Made by a program: the position numbers and the translations under genes. Positions 15,829 to 24,757 of a stretch of 41,983 bases of DNA are shown one piece after another. Below the pieces are notes generated by a model. That model ran no database searches and was not told where the DNA came from. It saw only the letters and a list, made by a program, of their open reading frames with translations. Location of the stretch: positions 1 through 41,983 of the forward strand of contig JABIRL010000367.1 in assembly GCA_018667855.1 (NCBI GenBank), written 5' to 3'. The DNA comes from Rhodospirillaceae bacterium. Lineage in GTDB: Bacteria; Pseudomonadota; Alphaproteobacteria; GCA-2731375. The stretch's first letter is position 1, and the number at the start of each line of letters is the position of its first letter.

Positions 15829-17235
15829 CTAGCGGGTTGCGGATACCAGCTTCCATACTTTGCCGGTGTTGCCGACCGGAATGCCCAGCGCCGTGGTCAG
15901 CAAGTACAACTCGCCGTTTTCATCCTCGGACAGGCTATGCAGGCGCACGTCGAGTTGATGCAGCCTGTCCACAGTCCATAGCGCCCCCCAAGCCGGCGTC
16001 GGCGTGCCGACGAATAGTTGGCCAGACGGTTTTTGCACGATGGAGCTGAAATCACCGAAGATAAAGCGGCCGTATAGTTCGGGAATAGCCTTGCCCCGGT
16101 AGAGGAAGCCGCCGACGTTGGCGGTGCCCTTGGGTTCCACCTTGACCTTCGACCAGGGCCGTTTCACGGACCAGTTGGGATATTCGATGATGGGGTCGTT
16201 GATGCGCTCGCCCAGGGGGCCGTGGCGGGGACAGGTTTTCGGTGGATCAAAGGCGCGTTCGCGCAGATAGCAATGGCGGCCCTCCCGAATGGACCAACCG
16301 TAATTGCCCTGGCGGTTAACCAGGTAGACCGTCTCCCAAAATGACTCCGCGACACCGCTGACGAAGATATCGCCATTGCCGATACGGTCGAACGAAAGCC
16401 GGAACGGATTGCGGAAGCCCCAAGCATAGATCTCGTCCCGCCCCTCGGTTTTGCCGCGAAACAGATTGCTTACCGGTATGCCATAGCCCGGATGACCGCT
16501 GTTGACGTCAATACGCAGGATCTTGCCGTTCAGGCGGGCTGTGTCCTGGGCGTATTTGTCATATTTGTGAAACCGCTTCGGAATCTTGAACGGATCTTCC
16601 GAGATTTTCTTGCTGTGGCGGTATTTGTCATCCTTGTCGATCTTGGGCGGGATATAGACATCCGGCACCCCGTGGGCCCCGCCGCCATCGCCTACGCCGA
16701 TATAAAGATAGCCGTCGGGACCAAAGGCCAGGCCGCCGCCGTTATGCTTGCGGTTGACCCAGTCAAGTTGCAGCAGCACCCGTTCGGACGCCGGGTCGGC
16801 ACGATTGGGATTTTTCGGATCGATGCGGAATTCGGAGGTGCGCCAAGTGTAGGCGGTCTTGCCCTTGAACGGTGAGTCGGGGCGACGCTTGGCGCTGTAG
16901 TTCACATAGAACAGGCCGTTCTTGGCAAAGTCCGGGTGGAAGGCCAGGGCCAGCAGGCCCCGTTCGTCGAAGGCCCGTAACAGCGGCACGATCTTGTCCC
17001 GTAAATCCAGAAAAGGCGCCTTGCCCAAGTTGCCATTCGTATCCAAGACATAAGCCACCCCCATCTGTTCGCCAATGATGCGCCGACCGCTGCCATCGGG
17101 CGGGGATACGAGGAAAATGGGCGCGTTCAGCCCCTTGGCCACCAGTTCAAGCCGGACCTCCGGCAAGGCACCGCCGACGGCGGTTTGGCTCGCGGTCCAG
17201 GCCATCAATGCAACGAATGCCAACCACCAACGCAT
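15829..17235 (-). CDS. Secreted PQQ-dependent sugar dehydrogenase family protein (glucose/sorbosone dehydrogenase fold)
   Basis: A 468-residue six-bladed beta-propeller of the soluble aldose/sorbosone dehydrogenase family (PQQ-dependent in characterised members). The ATG at 17235 starts a Sec signal peptide (MRWWLAFVALMAWTASQTAVGG). Family features follow: GLNAPIFLVSPPDGSGRRIIGEQMG and DERGLLALAFHPDFAKNGLFYVNYS. Then comes NRKHNGGGLAFGPDGYLYIGVGDGG, with the catalytic-type His in the N-H-N/K-G-G region, and after that IYAWGFRNPFRLSFDR. It contains long lysine-rich insertions (IDKDDKYRHSKKISEDPFKIPKRFHKYDKY) not typical of the minimal enzyme. A longer in-frame start at 17295 would bury the signal peptide. 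It is a stand-alone gene, and no PQQ biosynthesis gene is in the window. The electron acceptor and substrate are unknown. Confidence 0.85.
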   Translation of the reverse strand: MRWWLAFVALMAWTASQTAVGGALPEVRLELVAKGLNAPIFLVSPPDGSGRRIIGEQMGVAYVLDTNGNLGKAPFLDLRDKIVPLLRAFDERGLLALAFHPDFAKNGLFYVNYSAKRRPDSPFKGKTAYTWRTSEFRIDPKNPNRADPASERVLLQLDWVNRKHNGGGLAFGPDGYLYIGVGDGGGAHGVPDVYIPPKIDKDDKYRHSKKISEDPFKIPKRFHKYDKYAQDTARLNGKILRIDVNSGHPGYGIPVSNLFRGKTEGRDEIYAWGFRNPFRLSFDRIGNGDIFVSGVAESFWETVYLVNRQGNYGWSIREGRHCYLRERAFDPPKTCPRHGPLGERINDPIIEYPNWSVKRPWSKVKVEPKGTANVGGFLYRGKAIPELYGRFIFGDFSSIVQKPSGQLFVGTPTPAWGALWTVDRLHQLDVRLHSLSEDENGELYLLTTALGIPVGNTGKVWKLVSATR

Positions 17236-17374
17236 CGCAATCACCCCCAAAATATAAGCTTGCCGCAGTGTCCCTGCTCTCTGGCTCAATTTCAAGCATC
17301 GCCTCCGTCCCTATGGCAACGACGGGGCAGGCGGGATAGACTTCTCGCCGTTTCAAGCGGGGCGGTCCAAACCA

Positions 17375-19063
17375 ATGAGCCAAGATAAATCTGACAAAGA
17401 GAGCGATAGGCTTTCGCCCGAAACCCTGAGTGCCCAAGCCTTGGGCCGGGTCGACCCGGTCACCCGCGCCCTGGTTCCATCCCTGCATCCTTCGACCACG
17501 TTCGAGCGGGACGCGGACGGCGGCTACAGCTCCGGCCGCGGCTACAGCCGGCCGCACAATCCGACCTATGACGAGGCCGAGGATCTTTTGGCGGCGTTGG
17601 AAGGCGGCCACGACTGCCTGTTGTTCGCATCCGGCATGGCGGCGGCAAATGCAGTCTTTCAGGCACTGCTGCCCGGCGACCATGTGGTGGCGCCCAAGGT
17701 GATGTATTGGGCCCTGCGCAAATGGCTGGTGGATTTCGCCGTGTCCTGGGGATTGGAGGTCGAATTCGCCGATACCCATGATCTCGACGCCCTGGCCGCC
17801 GCCATGCGGCCGGGCAAGACCAAGCTGGTCTGGCTGGAAACGCCTGCCAATCCCACCTGGCAAATTACCGATATCAAGGCGGCGGCGAATATCGTCCACG
17901 ATGCCCGGGCCCGTCTGGCGGTGGACAGCACCGTGGCCTCGCCCGTGCTGACCCGGCCCATTGAATTGGGTGCTGATCTGGTGGTGCACTCGGCCTCAAA
18001 ATATCTGAACGGTCATGGCGATGTGCTGGCCGGCGCTATTGTCGGGGCGCGCGACGACGGTTTTTGGCAGCGTATCCGGGCCTGGCGGCGGGACGGCGGC
18101 GCCATGTTGGGAACGTTGGAGGCCTGGCTGCTGCAGCGGGGCATGCGGACCTTGTTCGTCCGCGTCGCCCGCTGTTCGGAAAGCGCCCTGGCCGTGGCCA
18201 GCCATTTCCAGGACCACCCGCGTATTTCCCACGTGCTTTACCCCGGCCTGCCGGATCATCCCGGCCACGACATCGCCGCCCGTCAGATGCAGGGCGGCTT
18301 TGGCGGCATGCTGTCCCTGCGCATTCGGGGCGGGGAGGCGGCTGCCATGGCGGTGGCGGCGCAGGTGAAAGTATTCAAGCGGGCAACATCCCTGGGCGGC
18401 GTGGAAAGCCTGATCGAACATCGCGCCAGCATCGAAGGCCCGGCAACTCCGGTGCCCGATGATCTGTTGCGTCTGTCCATTGGCTTGGAAAATGTCCACG
18501 ACCTGATCGCGGATCTGGAGGCGGCGCTGTCGAACCTCCCCGAAGAGATACTGGCGGATGCGCCTGAATTGGAGGCGGCGCCGTTGTCGCCAATCGAACA
18601 GGTGTTGGAGGATCACGTATCGGCCATGGTGCGCGAACGCGGCGGCGACCTTGTGGTCCGCTCGTTTGACGACGGGGTTCTGGTGCTGGGTATGCAGGGC
18701 TCCCCCGGCGCGTCGATCCCATTGGCGACGACCATCGGCAACACCATTCGCCACTATCTGCCCCATGTCCAAGAGGTGCGAATTGACTGCGGAACCGGCG
18801 ACGATGTGCAGGGGCTGCTGGATACCTTGATCAATCCCGCGGTCGCCGATCACGGTGGTAAGGTTGTCCTGGACCGCGTCGATGGTGATGCCGCCTTCCT
18901 GCGCTTTGAAGGCGGTTGCCAGGGTTGCGCCATGGCGGAATTGACCCTGCGCCAGGGGATTGAGCCGATTCTAGTCCGGGAGGTCGCGCAGATTGTCGCC
19001 GTGATTGACGAAACCGATCATGGCGCGGGTAACATGCCCTACTACAAGACAAAAAAGACGTGA
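17375..19063 (+). CDS. Fusion: Cys/Met-metabolism PLP enzyme (cystathionine gamma-synthase-like) + degenerate NifU domain + NifU/NfuA domain
   Basis: A 562-residue three-part protein. Residues about 20-395 are a complete fold-type I PLP enzyme of the cystathionine gamma-synthase/lyase family. It shows YSRPHNPTYDEAEDLLAALEGG, the phosphate-site SGMAAANAV (86-94), SASKYLNGHGDV with the Schiff-base lysine K209, and SLGGVESLIEHRASIEG. Residues about 405-472 resemble a NifU C-terminal domain whose CxxC is replaced (GSPGA, with S443 and A446). Residues about 485-557 are a second NifU/NfuA domain with an intact GGCQGC (C515, C518) and the family-like end NMPYY. NfuA-type domains carry and hand over [4Fe-4S] clusters; the PLP part could act on Cys or another sulfur amino acid. 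A Rieske oxygenase alpha subunit starts 48 bases downstream. A role in Fe-S or sulfur supply for that enzyme is inference. Confidence 0.85.
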   Translation: MSQDKSDKESDRLSPETLSAQALGRVDPVTRALVPSLHPSTTFERDADGGYSSGRGYSRPHNPTYDEAEDLLAALEGGHDCLLFASGMAAANAVFQALLPGDHVVAPKVMYWALRKWLVDFAVSWGLEVEFADTHDLDALAAAMRPGKTKLVWLETPANPTWQITDIKAAANIVHDARARLAVDSTVASPVLTRPIELGADLVVHSASKYLNGHGDVLAGAIVGARDDGFWQRIRAWRRDGGAMLGTLEAWLLQRGMRTLFVRVARCSESALAVASHFQDHPRISHVLYPGLPDHPGHDIAARQMQGGFGGMLSLRIRGGEAAAMAVAAQVKVFKRATSLGGVESLIEHRASIEGPATPVPDDLLRLSIGLENVHDLIADLEAALSNLPEEILADAPELEAAPLSPIEQVLEDHVSAMVRERGGDLVVRSFDDGVLVLGMQGSPGASIPLATTIGNTIRHYLPHVQEVRIDCGTGDDVQGLLDTLINPAVADHGGKVVLDRVDGDAAFLRFEGGCQGCAMAELTLRQGIEPILVREVAQIVAVIDETDHGAGNMPYYKTKKT

Positions 19064-19111
19064 ATAGAGTAACCTGGAAACTGCCAACGTTCAGCGTACG
19101 AAAGGTCCATC

Positions 19112-20368
19112 ATGACATTATCGACCGTGGATGATTTGAATGAACCATTGAAATGGCCCGAGGGCGGGATCACCCGCATCCCCTATCGTCTGTATGTGGA
19201 TCCTGAAATTTATGCGCTGGAGCAACAGCGCATCTTTCGCGGCCCGGTTTGGAATTTTCTCTGCCTGGAGATCGATATTCCCAATGCCGGCGATTTCAAG
19301 ACGTCCACGGTTGGTGAAATCCCGATCATCGTCACGCGGGACGAAAATGGCGATGTCCATGCCATGGTCAACCGCTGTGTTCACAAGGGCGCTCTGGTCT
19401 GCCTCAAGGAGAAGGGCAATGCCAAGCTGCTGAATTGCATCTACCATTCCTGGTCCTACGATCTGCAGGGGCGCCTGAAGGGTGTTGCCTTTCGCAACGG
19501 CCTGAAGGGCAAGGGCGGATTGCCGGACGATTTCGACGCCAGCCAGCATAGCCTGGAGCCGTTGCGGGTTGAGTTATTCTGCGGCCTGGTATTCGGCACG
19601 TTTTCGGAGGAGACGCCCTCGGCCGAGAGTTATTTCGGCAAGCCCATGTCCGATTTCATGCGGCGCAATCTGGACCGGCCCTTGAAACCCTTGGGTATGC
19701 ATAGCCAGATCATTCACAACAATTGGAAGCTTTATGCCGAGAACGTGCGCGATTCCTATCACGCGACCTTGCTGCATACCTTTTATTCCACCTTCAAGAT
19801 CAATCGATTGGACATGGATGGCGGCATAATCCTGGCCGAGGATAAATGGCACAGCATCAGCTACGCCAAGCGCGCCACATTCGACGAAGCGCCGGAATAC
19901 AAGCAGGAGAAAATCCATTCCGTGCAATACGACGACAGCTTGGCCGGACCCCAACTGCTGAATTCCTGGCCCGAGTTCGAGGATGGCATAACCCATTCGA
20001 TCCAGGCGCTGTTTCCCAACCTTGCCGTACAATTCACCCTCAATTCCCTGGCCGTGCGGTTCTTTGTACCGCGTGGCATAGACAAGACGGAATTGTTCTG
20101 GTTCTACGTGGGCTATGAACGGGATGACGAGGCCCAGACCGCCATGCGGGTGATGCAGGGCAATCTGACCGGCGCGTCGGGGCTGGTGTCCCTGGAGGAT
20201 GGCTGCATCAATGAGTTCGTGCAACGGGGCACGAAGGGCAGCGCGGATGGAATGGGTCTGGCGGAGATGGGTGGACGGGAGGTTGAATCCTCCGATCAAA
20301 GCCGCGCCACCGAAACCGCGATCCGAGGTTTCTGGACCGGCTATCGCCGGATCATGGATATTGCCTGA
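19112..20368 (+). CDS. Rieske-type aromatic-ring-hydroxylating dioxygenase, alpha subunit
   Basis: A 418-residue catalytic subunit of a two-component Rieske non-heme iron oxygenase. The [2Fe-2S] Rieske site is visible as CVHKG and CIYHSW (Cys-x-His ... Cys-x2-His) in residues about 88-115. The mononuclear iron site is DSYHATLLH near residue 214 (D-x2-H-x4-H, with a distal acidic ligand expected in the C-terminal half). The sequence around NNWKLYAENVRDSYHATLLHTFYSTF resembles anthranilate/benzoate-type dioxygenases. The start follows GAAAGG. It is one base upstream of the beta-subunit gene and 48 bases downstream of the PLP-NifU fusion. The ferredoxin/reductase partner is not in the window. 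The substrate is probably an aromatic or heteroaromatic acid, by family. Confidence 0.92.
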   Translation: MTLSTVDDLNEPLKWPEGGITRIPYRLYVDPEIYALEQQRIFRGPVWNFLCLEIDIPNAGDFKTSTVGEIPIIVTRDENGDVHAMVNRCVHKGALVCLKEKGNAKLLNCIYHSWSYDLQGRLKGVAFRNGLKGKGGLPDDFDASQHSLEPLRVELFCGLVFGTFSEETPSAESYFGKPMSDFMRRNLDRPLKPLGMHSQIIHNNWKLYAENVRDSYHATLLHTFYSTFKINRLDMDGGIILAEDKWHSISYAKRATFDEAPEYKQEKIHSVQYDDSLAGPQLLNSWPEFEDGITHSIQALFPNLAVQFTLNSLAVRFFVPRGIDKTELFWFYVGYERDDEAQTAMRVMQGNLTGASGLVSLEDGCINEFVQRGTKGSADGMGLAEMGGREVESSDQSRATETAIRGFWTGYRRIMDIA

Positions 20369-20369
20369 C

Positions 20370-20846
20370 ATGGCGGGCGAGATGACGGCGCGGACGGAAA
20401 TCGAGGATTTCATCGTTTCCTACGCCCACGACATTGATGACGGCGCGGTTGAGCGGTGGCCCGGCTATTTTGCCGAAGACGGGATTTATCAGATCATCAC
20501 GCGGGAGACCTTCGAGGCAGGGCTGCCCCTGGGCATCATGTATTGCGAGGGCCGGGGTATGATGTCGGATCGCGTCAAGGCCATGCAGACGGCGAATATC
20601 TACGAGGCGCACACCTATTGCCACATGCTCGGACGCAGTCAGATCGGCTCCGGCGACAACGGCCGTTATGGCGTCCGTACCAATTTCAACATTGTCCGTA
20701 CCATGCAGGATGGCGGCAGCAAAATGTTCGCGGTCGGCAAATATCTCGACGTCATCGAAATTCAGGATGGTCGGCCCCTGTTCAAGGAGCGCAGGGTGGT
20801 ATTGGAGTCCCGGCGGGTTGATATTCTTTTGGTCTATCCGTTGTAG
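20370..20846 (+). CDS. Aromatic-ring-hydroxylating dioxygenase, beta subunit
   Basis: A 158-residue protein of the SnoaL/NTF2-like cone fold used by Rieske dioxygenase small subunits. Family features are IEDFIVSYAHDIDDGAVERWPGYFAEDGIYQI, then GIMYCEGRGMMSDRVKAMQTANIYEAH, and the end RVDILLVYPL. The subunit stabilises the alpha3beta3 hexamer. The ATG at 20370 is one base after the alpha stop; an ATG at 20382 is an alternative. A longer reading into the alpha gene is not credible. Co-transcribed with alpha. Confidence 0.9.
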   Translation: MAGEMTARTEIEDFIVSYAHDIDDGAVERWPGYFAEDGIYQIITRETFEAGLPLGIMYCEGRGMMSDRVKAMQTANIYEAHTYCHMLGRSQIGSGDNGRYGVRTNFNIVRTMQDGGSKMFAVGKYLDVIEIQDGRPLFKERRVVLESRRVDILLVYPL

Positions 20847-21147
20847 CGGGAAAACGACGCAATCCATACTGAACCTTGAAACAGCAGCCTGTCGGTACTT
20901 GATACCTAAACAATTGCCTTGAACGCCCAGAGCGCATGCGAAGACAAAGCGCCCGGACTCTTAAGAATAGAGCAATTGAACCAACCGCTTAGATCGAGAT
21001 TTTGATTTAGACGCCGGACGTTGAGATATCCCGGCGCTTTCTGACCAAGGCATCGGGCCGCCGCGCGATTCCCGTAATGTTTTATGAATGTTTCCATGGC
21101 AATTTTGGGTCTGTTTCAAATCTTAACAGGTGCGATTGGGCCGCAAT
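20847..21147. other. 301-base intergenic region between the dioxygenase and the hybrid kinase
   Basis: I found no convincing gene here. Short open frames lack a ribosome site and recognisable sequence. It contains the hairpin at 21012-21036 and presumably the promoter of the downstream kinase. I could not find a clear -35/-10 pair. Confidence 0.5.
21012..21036 (+). terminator. Possible weak terminator hairpin
   Basis: CGCCGG (21012-21017), a 13-base loop and CCGGCG (21031-21036) form a six-pair GC stem, followed by CTTTCT. The position, about 165 bases after the dioxygenase beta stop and 110 bases before the kinase, fits transcription termination. The T-tract is poor, so this is tentative. 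Confidence 0.3.
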
Positions 21148-23865
21148 ATGAGGTTTAACGGCGTAGCCGTTCAGTACTTCTTCAAATTTCTGGATGGGTT
21201 CATCCCGGAAGAGCTGAGGGAGAGTGAGGAGGAGCATCTTCGGCTGCGCGCCTTCGTGGTCAGCCACGTCTGCGGTCCGCCCTTTGGCGCCATCATCGCG
21301 TTGTCGCTGATCGTGCAATATCCCAGTTCGACCGCCTGGACTTTGCTGGTCGGCGTTCTTCTATTCTTGACGTTCCCGTTCCTGCTGCGTTGGACCAAAG
21401 CCAAACGCGAAGTCGGCTTGGGCTCACTTCTGCTTTTCGTCGTCCTGATCTTTTTCGCCTCCTATCACTACGGCGGGGTTCAGTCTCCAGGCCTGTCGTG
21501 GACGCTGACAGTGCCAATCGTCGCCATGTTCTTTGTCGACGGCATTTATCGCCTGATTGGTTTCTTAAGCTATGCCCTGGGCTTCGTGATCCTGGGCGGT
21601 CTCCACCTTTCCGGCCATGAATTTCCAAGCGCTTTTGGAGACGGTGATACGGGTGGGATCACGTTGATTCTACTGATCTGCGCCGCCGGATATGTCACCG
21701 CCATGGCACTTACCTACATCGGACTTTACGAATCATCCATCGCGCGGATCAGCCTGGCGAAGGAGGATGCGGAGGCCGCCAACCGCGCCAATACCGAACT
21801 TCTGGAACAGGCACAACAGGCGGATCGTTCCAAACGGGAAGCTGAAATTCAGCTAAAAGTCAAAGATGCCATTTCGACGGAATTGATTGCCGTGATGGAC
21901 GCTATTGATTACGGCATATTGCTTTTGGATTCGGATCTGAATATTCGATTGGCCAATCGCGCCTATCGGAAAATTTGGGGAATTCCGTCCGAGATATTGG
22001 TGCCCGGCCGGCCGAGTCGCGATTTGATGGAGTTTAATCGTCACAAGGGTGTCTACAATGTTGCCGACGAAGATTGGGATAATTGGCTGGAAACCCGCGA
22101 ATTACCCATGCAAGCCGGCGGTTTTCCACCAACAGAGTTGAAACGGGCAGATAGCGTGGTGTTGCTGATCCAGTGCACGGTCATGCCTGATGGTGGGCGA
22201 ATGCTAACCTATCTGGACATCACCAGTATCAAACAGCACGAAGTGATGCTGTCGGAAGCCAAGGCGGCTGCAGACGCCGCCAACGAGAGCAAATCGCAAT
22301 TTCTGGCGTCAATGAGCCACGAAATCAGAACACCCATGAATGGTGTTCTCGGATTGTCGAACCTGTTGCGCGAAACGGATTTGGACGATGATCAAAGTCA
22401 ATACGTTGATGCCATTAAGCACTCGGCGGATTGCCTGACCACGATCATCAATGACATCCTGGATTTCTCGAAACTGGAAGCCGGGAAGCTGGAACTTGAA
22501 CTCGTCGATTTTGATCTTTCCCACGCCGTACAAAGCGTCGCGGATCTTTTAAGCCCTCAGTTAACCGCCAAAGGTCTGCGTTTCGAGGTCACTATCGGGC
22601 CTGACGTACCTGCCTTTATCAACGGCGATCCAGGCCGGCTGCGGCAGATTCTGCTCAACCTGACAGGGAACGCGCTAAAATTCACCGACAAAGGTTCGGT
22701 CGGAATTTCAGTTGAAATGCAAGATCGCGACGACAGCTACGATGACAGTTACGACGAGATGGGCGTGCGGTTGCGGTTTGAAGTCACCGACACGGGCATT
22801 GGAATACCCGATGATATTCAACCCAGCCTGTTTGAGAAATTTATTCAGGTGGACGCGTCAACCACGCGCGATTTTGGCGGCACTGGTTTAGGGCTGGCAA
22901 TCTGCAAACAACTCGTGGAGATAATCGACGGCGAGATTGGCATGCACAGCACCGTTGGCGAAGGCACGACCGTTTGGTTTACAGGCCGGTTTGGCAGGCA
23001 ATCAAAGGCGGTTGATTTATCCTCTGCCTCGTCCCCAGTGCTGCATGAAGATGACACCTTGTCTCGGCTGGAAATTCTGATCGTAGAGGACAATTATGTA
23101 AATCAGCTATTGGCTACCAGAACGCTACAGAAAATCGGACACCGTACCAATATAGCCTGCGACGGTATCGAGGCGATTAAGGCCGTTGAGACCATGCGGT
23201 TTGATTTAATCTTGATGGATGTCAATATGCCCGTGATGTCCGGCCTTGAGGCGACCAGGCTGATCCGCCGCATGCAAGGTGACCGGGCGCGGATACCGAT
23301 CATCGCATTGACTGCCAATGCCATGAAGGGTGACAGGGAAAGATTTCTTGCGGCGGGCATGAGCGACTATGTCTCGAAACCGCTGGATCGGGACAAATTA
23401 ATTGCCGCTGTAAACAACTGGGGGAAGCGAAAGCACGAACCCCGCCCTGACCCGTCTCGCCAAGACAGTTGGGATGCGGAAAATATTGATGACGGCGAAA
23501 ACAAAGCTGAAGAAGACGTGGAAGCTATCCTGGATGGCAAGGTTTTGGATGACTGGGAGAGTTTTCTGCCGGCCGAACAGTTCCGGGAGTTAATCGATGC
23601 TCAGGTCCTTGGCGCCCGGGAATGTCTTCAAAGCCTGAAGATTGCCGTGGAAAATGGTGCCTTGGATGAGGTCGGAGAACTGGCGCATGTTATGAAAAGC
23701 ACCAGTGGAAGTCTGGGCATGTCCCAGGTTCAAGCCGTTGCCGCCGATCTGGAGGCTGCCTGTGGCGAAGGGCATGGGGCGATTGCACTTGAAATGGCGC
23801 CGAATATCGACGAAGCCATGACCAAGGCCATTGATGCGCTTGATAAACGATACGGTGTACAATGA
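21148..23865 (+). CDS. Membrane-bound hybrid sensor histidine kinase (7TM-like, PAS, HisKA, HATPase, REC, Hpt)
   Basis: A 905-residue hybrid kinase. About six membrane segments occupy residues 30-210 (for example [17 protein letters not shown] and [21 protein letters not shown]). A short coiled coil and a PAS domain follow ([24 protein letters not shown]). HisKA carries H391 in [10 protein letters not shown]. The HATPase has N ([11 protein letters not shown]), G1 (DTGIGIP) and G2 (GGTGLGLAI) boxes. The receiver has D691 in [11 protein letters not shown], and the C-terminal Hpt domain has H847 in AHVMKSTSG. All phosphorelay residues are present. I used ATG 21148; GTG 21130 is an alternative. 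The PAS-to-kinase part resembles BarA/TorS-type kinases. An acidic duplication (DDSYDDSY) sits inside the ATPase domain. The signal is unknown. A receiver-only protein follows 48 bases downstream. Confidence 0.92.
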   Translation: MRFNGVAVQYFFKFLDGFIPEELRESEEEHLRLRAFVVSHVCGPPFGAIIALSLIVQYPSSTAWTLLVGVLLFLTFPFLLRWTKAKREVGLGSLLLFVVLIFFASYHYGGVQSPGLSWTLTVPIVAMFFVDGIYRLIGFLSYALGFVILGGLHLSGHEFPSAFGDGDTGGITLILLICAAGYVTAMALTYIGLYESSIARISLAKEDAEAANRANTELLEQAQQADRSKREAEIQLKVKDAISTELIAVMDAIDYGILLLDSDLNIRLANRAYRKIWGIPSEILVPGRPSRDLMEFNRHKGVYNVADEDWDNWLETRELPMQAGGFPPTELKRADSVVLLIQCTVMPDGGRMLTYLDITSIKQHEVMLSEAKAAADAANESKSQFLASMSHEIRTPMNGVLGLSNLLRETDLDDDQSQYVDAIKHSADCLTTIINDILDFSKLEAGKLELELVDFDLSHAVQSVADLLSPQLTAKGLRFEVTIGPDVPAFINGDPGRLRQILLNLTGNALKFTDKGSVGISVEMQDRDDSYDDSYDEMGVRLRFEVTDTGIGIPDDIQPSLFEKFIQVDASTTRDFGGTGLGLAICKQLVEIIDGEIGMHSTVGEGTTVWFTGRFGRQSKAVDLSSASSPVLHEDDTLSRLEILIVEDNYVNQLLATRTLQKIGHRTNIACDGIEAIKAVETMRFDLILMDVNMPVMSGLEATRLIRRMQGDRARIPIIALTANAMKGDRERFLAAGMSDYVSKPLDRDKLIAAVNNWGKRKHEPRPDPSRQDSWDAENIDDGENKAEEDVEAILDGKVLDDWESFLPAEQFRELIDAQVLGARECLQSLKIAVENGALDEVGELAHVMKSTSGSLGMSQVQAVAADLEAACGEGHGAIALEMAPNIDEAMTKAIDALDKRYGVQ

Positions 23866-23913
23866 GGGGTATGAACTCCGCAGCCTTTATTCAGATGGAA
23901 CCGGGCTAGCTGA

Positions 23914-24303
23914 ATGGCGATAGCGATGAACAAATTGAGCGTCTTGGTCGTGGATGACACAGCCCATGCCAGGGAACTCACATTGTTATTTTTGACCCGA
24001 CTAGGGGTGCATCAAGTCCATGCGGCAGCTGACGGTCACGAAGCTCAGAAGTTTCTGCAGTCCTCCGGTGAACGGGTCGACCTTATCATCTGCGACTGGC
24101 ACATGCCCGGCATGACCGGTCTGGAGTTGTTGCAAAGGGTCCGTGCGGCCGATCCTGACATGCCATTCATAATGGTTACAGGCAATTCAGATATGGATGC
24201 CGTCAAGGCGGCTGGAGATTTGGATGTCAGCGCCTATATCCGAAAACCGTATTCACCGCAGCAGTTCGGGGAAAAGCTGATGGCCGTGTTGGACAAGCTT
24301 TGA
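23914..24303 (+). CDS. CheY-like single-domain response regulator
   Basis: A 129-residue receiver-only protein with all key residues: the acidic pair in VLVVDDT (D14, D15), the phospho-acceptor D61 in ICDWHMPGMTG, T89 in MVTGN, and K111 in IRKPY. It has no DNA-binding or enzymatic output domain, so it acts by protein contact, as CheY does, or as a phosphate carrier. It lies 48 bases after the hybrid kinase, whose Hpt domain could phosphorylate it. The start is 23914 or the ATG at 23926. It is convergent with the small membrane protein gene. Confidence 0.93.
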   Translation: MAIAMNKLSVLVVDDTAHARELTLLFLTRLGVHQVHAAADGHEAQKFLQSSGERVDLIICDWHMPGMTGLELLQRVRAADPDMPFIMVTGNSDMDAVKAAGDLDVSAYIRKPYSPQQFGEKLMAVLDKL

Positions 24304-24341
24304 ACCGAGCCAAACCGGTCTAATGACGGCTCAACATCATT

Positions 24342-24644
24342 TCACGCCAAAGTCAGGCCGATCATCCAGATGCCAACGCCTATGCGCGCCAAATCGGCCC
24401 ACTTCCCGGGACCCGCAAAGGAATCTGCGCTTCGCCAAACAGCCACCACAACGAAAATATTGTAGGGAATGGGCGTGACGAAAGTCAAAGCCAGCAAGGC
24501 CGTGTTAGCTTCGTTTGCCAGCATGGCAAGAAACAGGAGACTGGTGACAAGATTCAGCAACAGGCCGTAAACGACCGCGTACAGCCAGAAAGTTTCCTCG
24601 AGCGGGCGTCTGCCGTCCCAAAGCTCCTTGGTAAGGGTTATCAT
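24342..24644 (-). CDS. Small integral membrane protein of unknown function
   Basis: A 100-residue protein with three probable membrane helices (FWLYAVVYGLLLNLVTSLLFL, LLALTFVTPIPYNIFVVVAVW and LARIGVGIWMIGLTLA). A short N-terminal amphipathic part reads LTKELWDGRRPLEETFW. I recall small uncharacterised proteobacterial proteins with the same layout (LWxGxxPLxxxFW, then VAVWRSA), but no function. I start at the ATG at 24644; the upstream in-frame extension has no membrane or family character. It lies 113 bases downstream of the P450 gene on the same strand and may or may not belong to that operon. Confidence 0.7.
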   Translation of the reverse strand: MITLTKELWDGRRPLEETFWLYAVVYGLLLNLVTSLLFLAMLANEANTALLALTFVTPIPYNIFVVVAVWRSADSFAGPGKWADLARIGVGIWMIGLTLA

Positions 24645-24757
24645 AAAAGGAGCTCTATCATGCAGTTCGACTATGGACCAACGAATTCCGCCAAACCTGA
24701 GCAATTCACGATGATCTGATGTTGCACCCTGACGTTTCCGTTGCGCCGGGTGGCAAC

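Noticed and set aside
20199-20369. An upstream extension of the dioxygenase beta subunit into the alpha gene
   Set aside because: The extra residues are a shifted frame of the alpha subunit and have no family match; ATG 20370 directly after the alpha stop is the natural start.
24307-24332. GAGCC...GGCTC hairpin between the response regulator and the small membrane protein
   Set aside because: A five-pair stem with a 16-base loop and no T-run is too weak to call.
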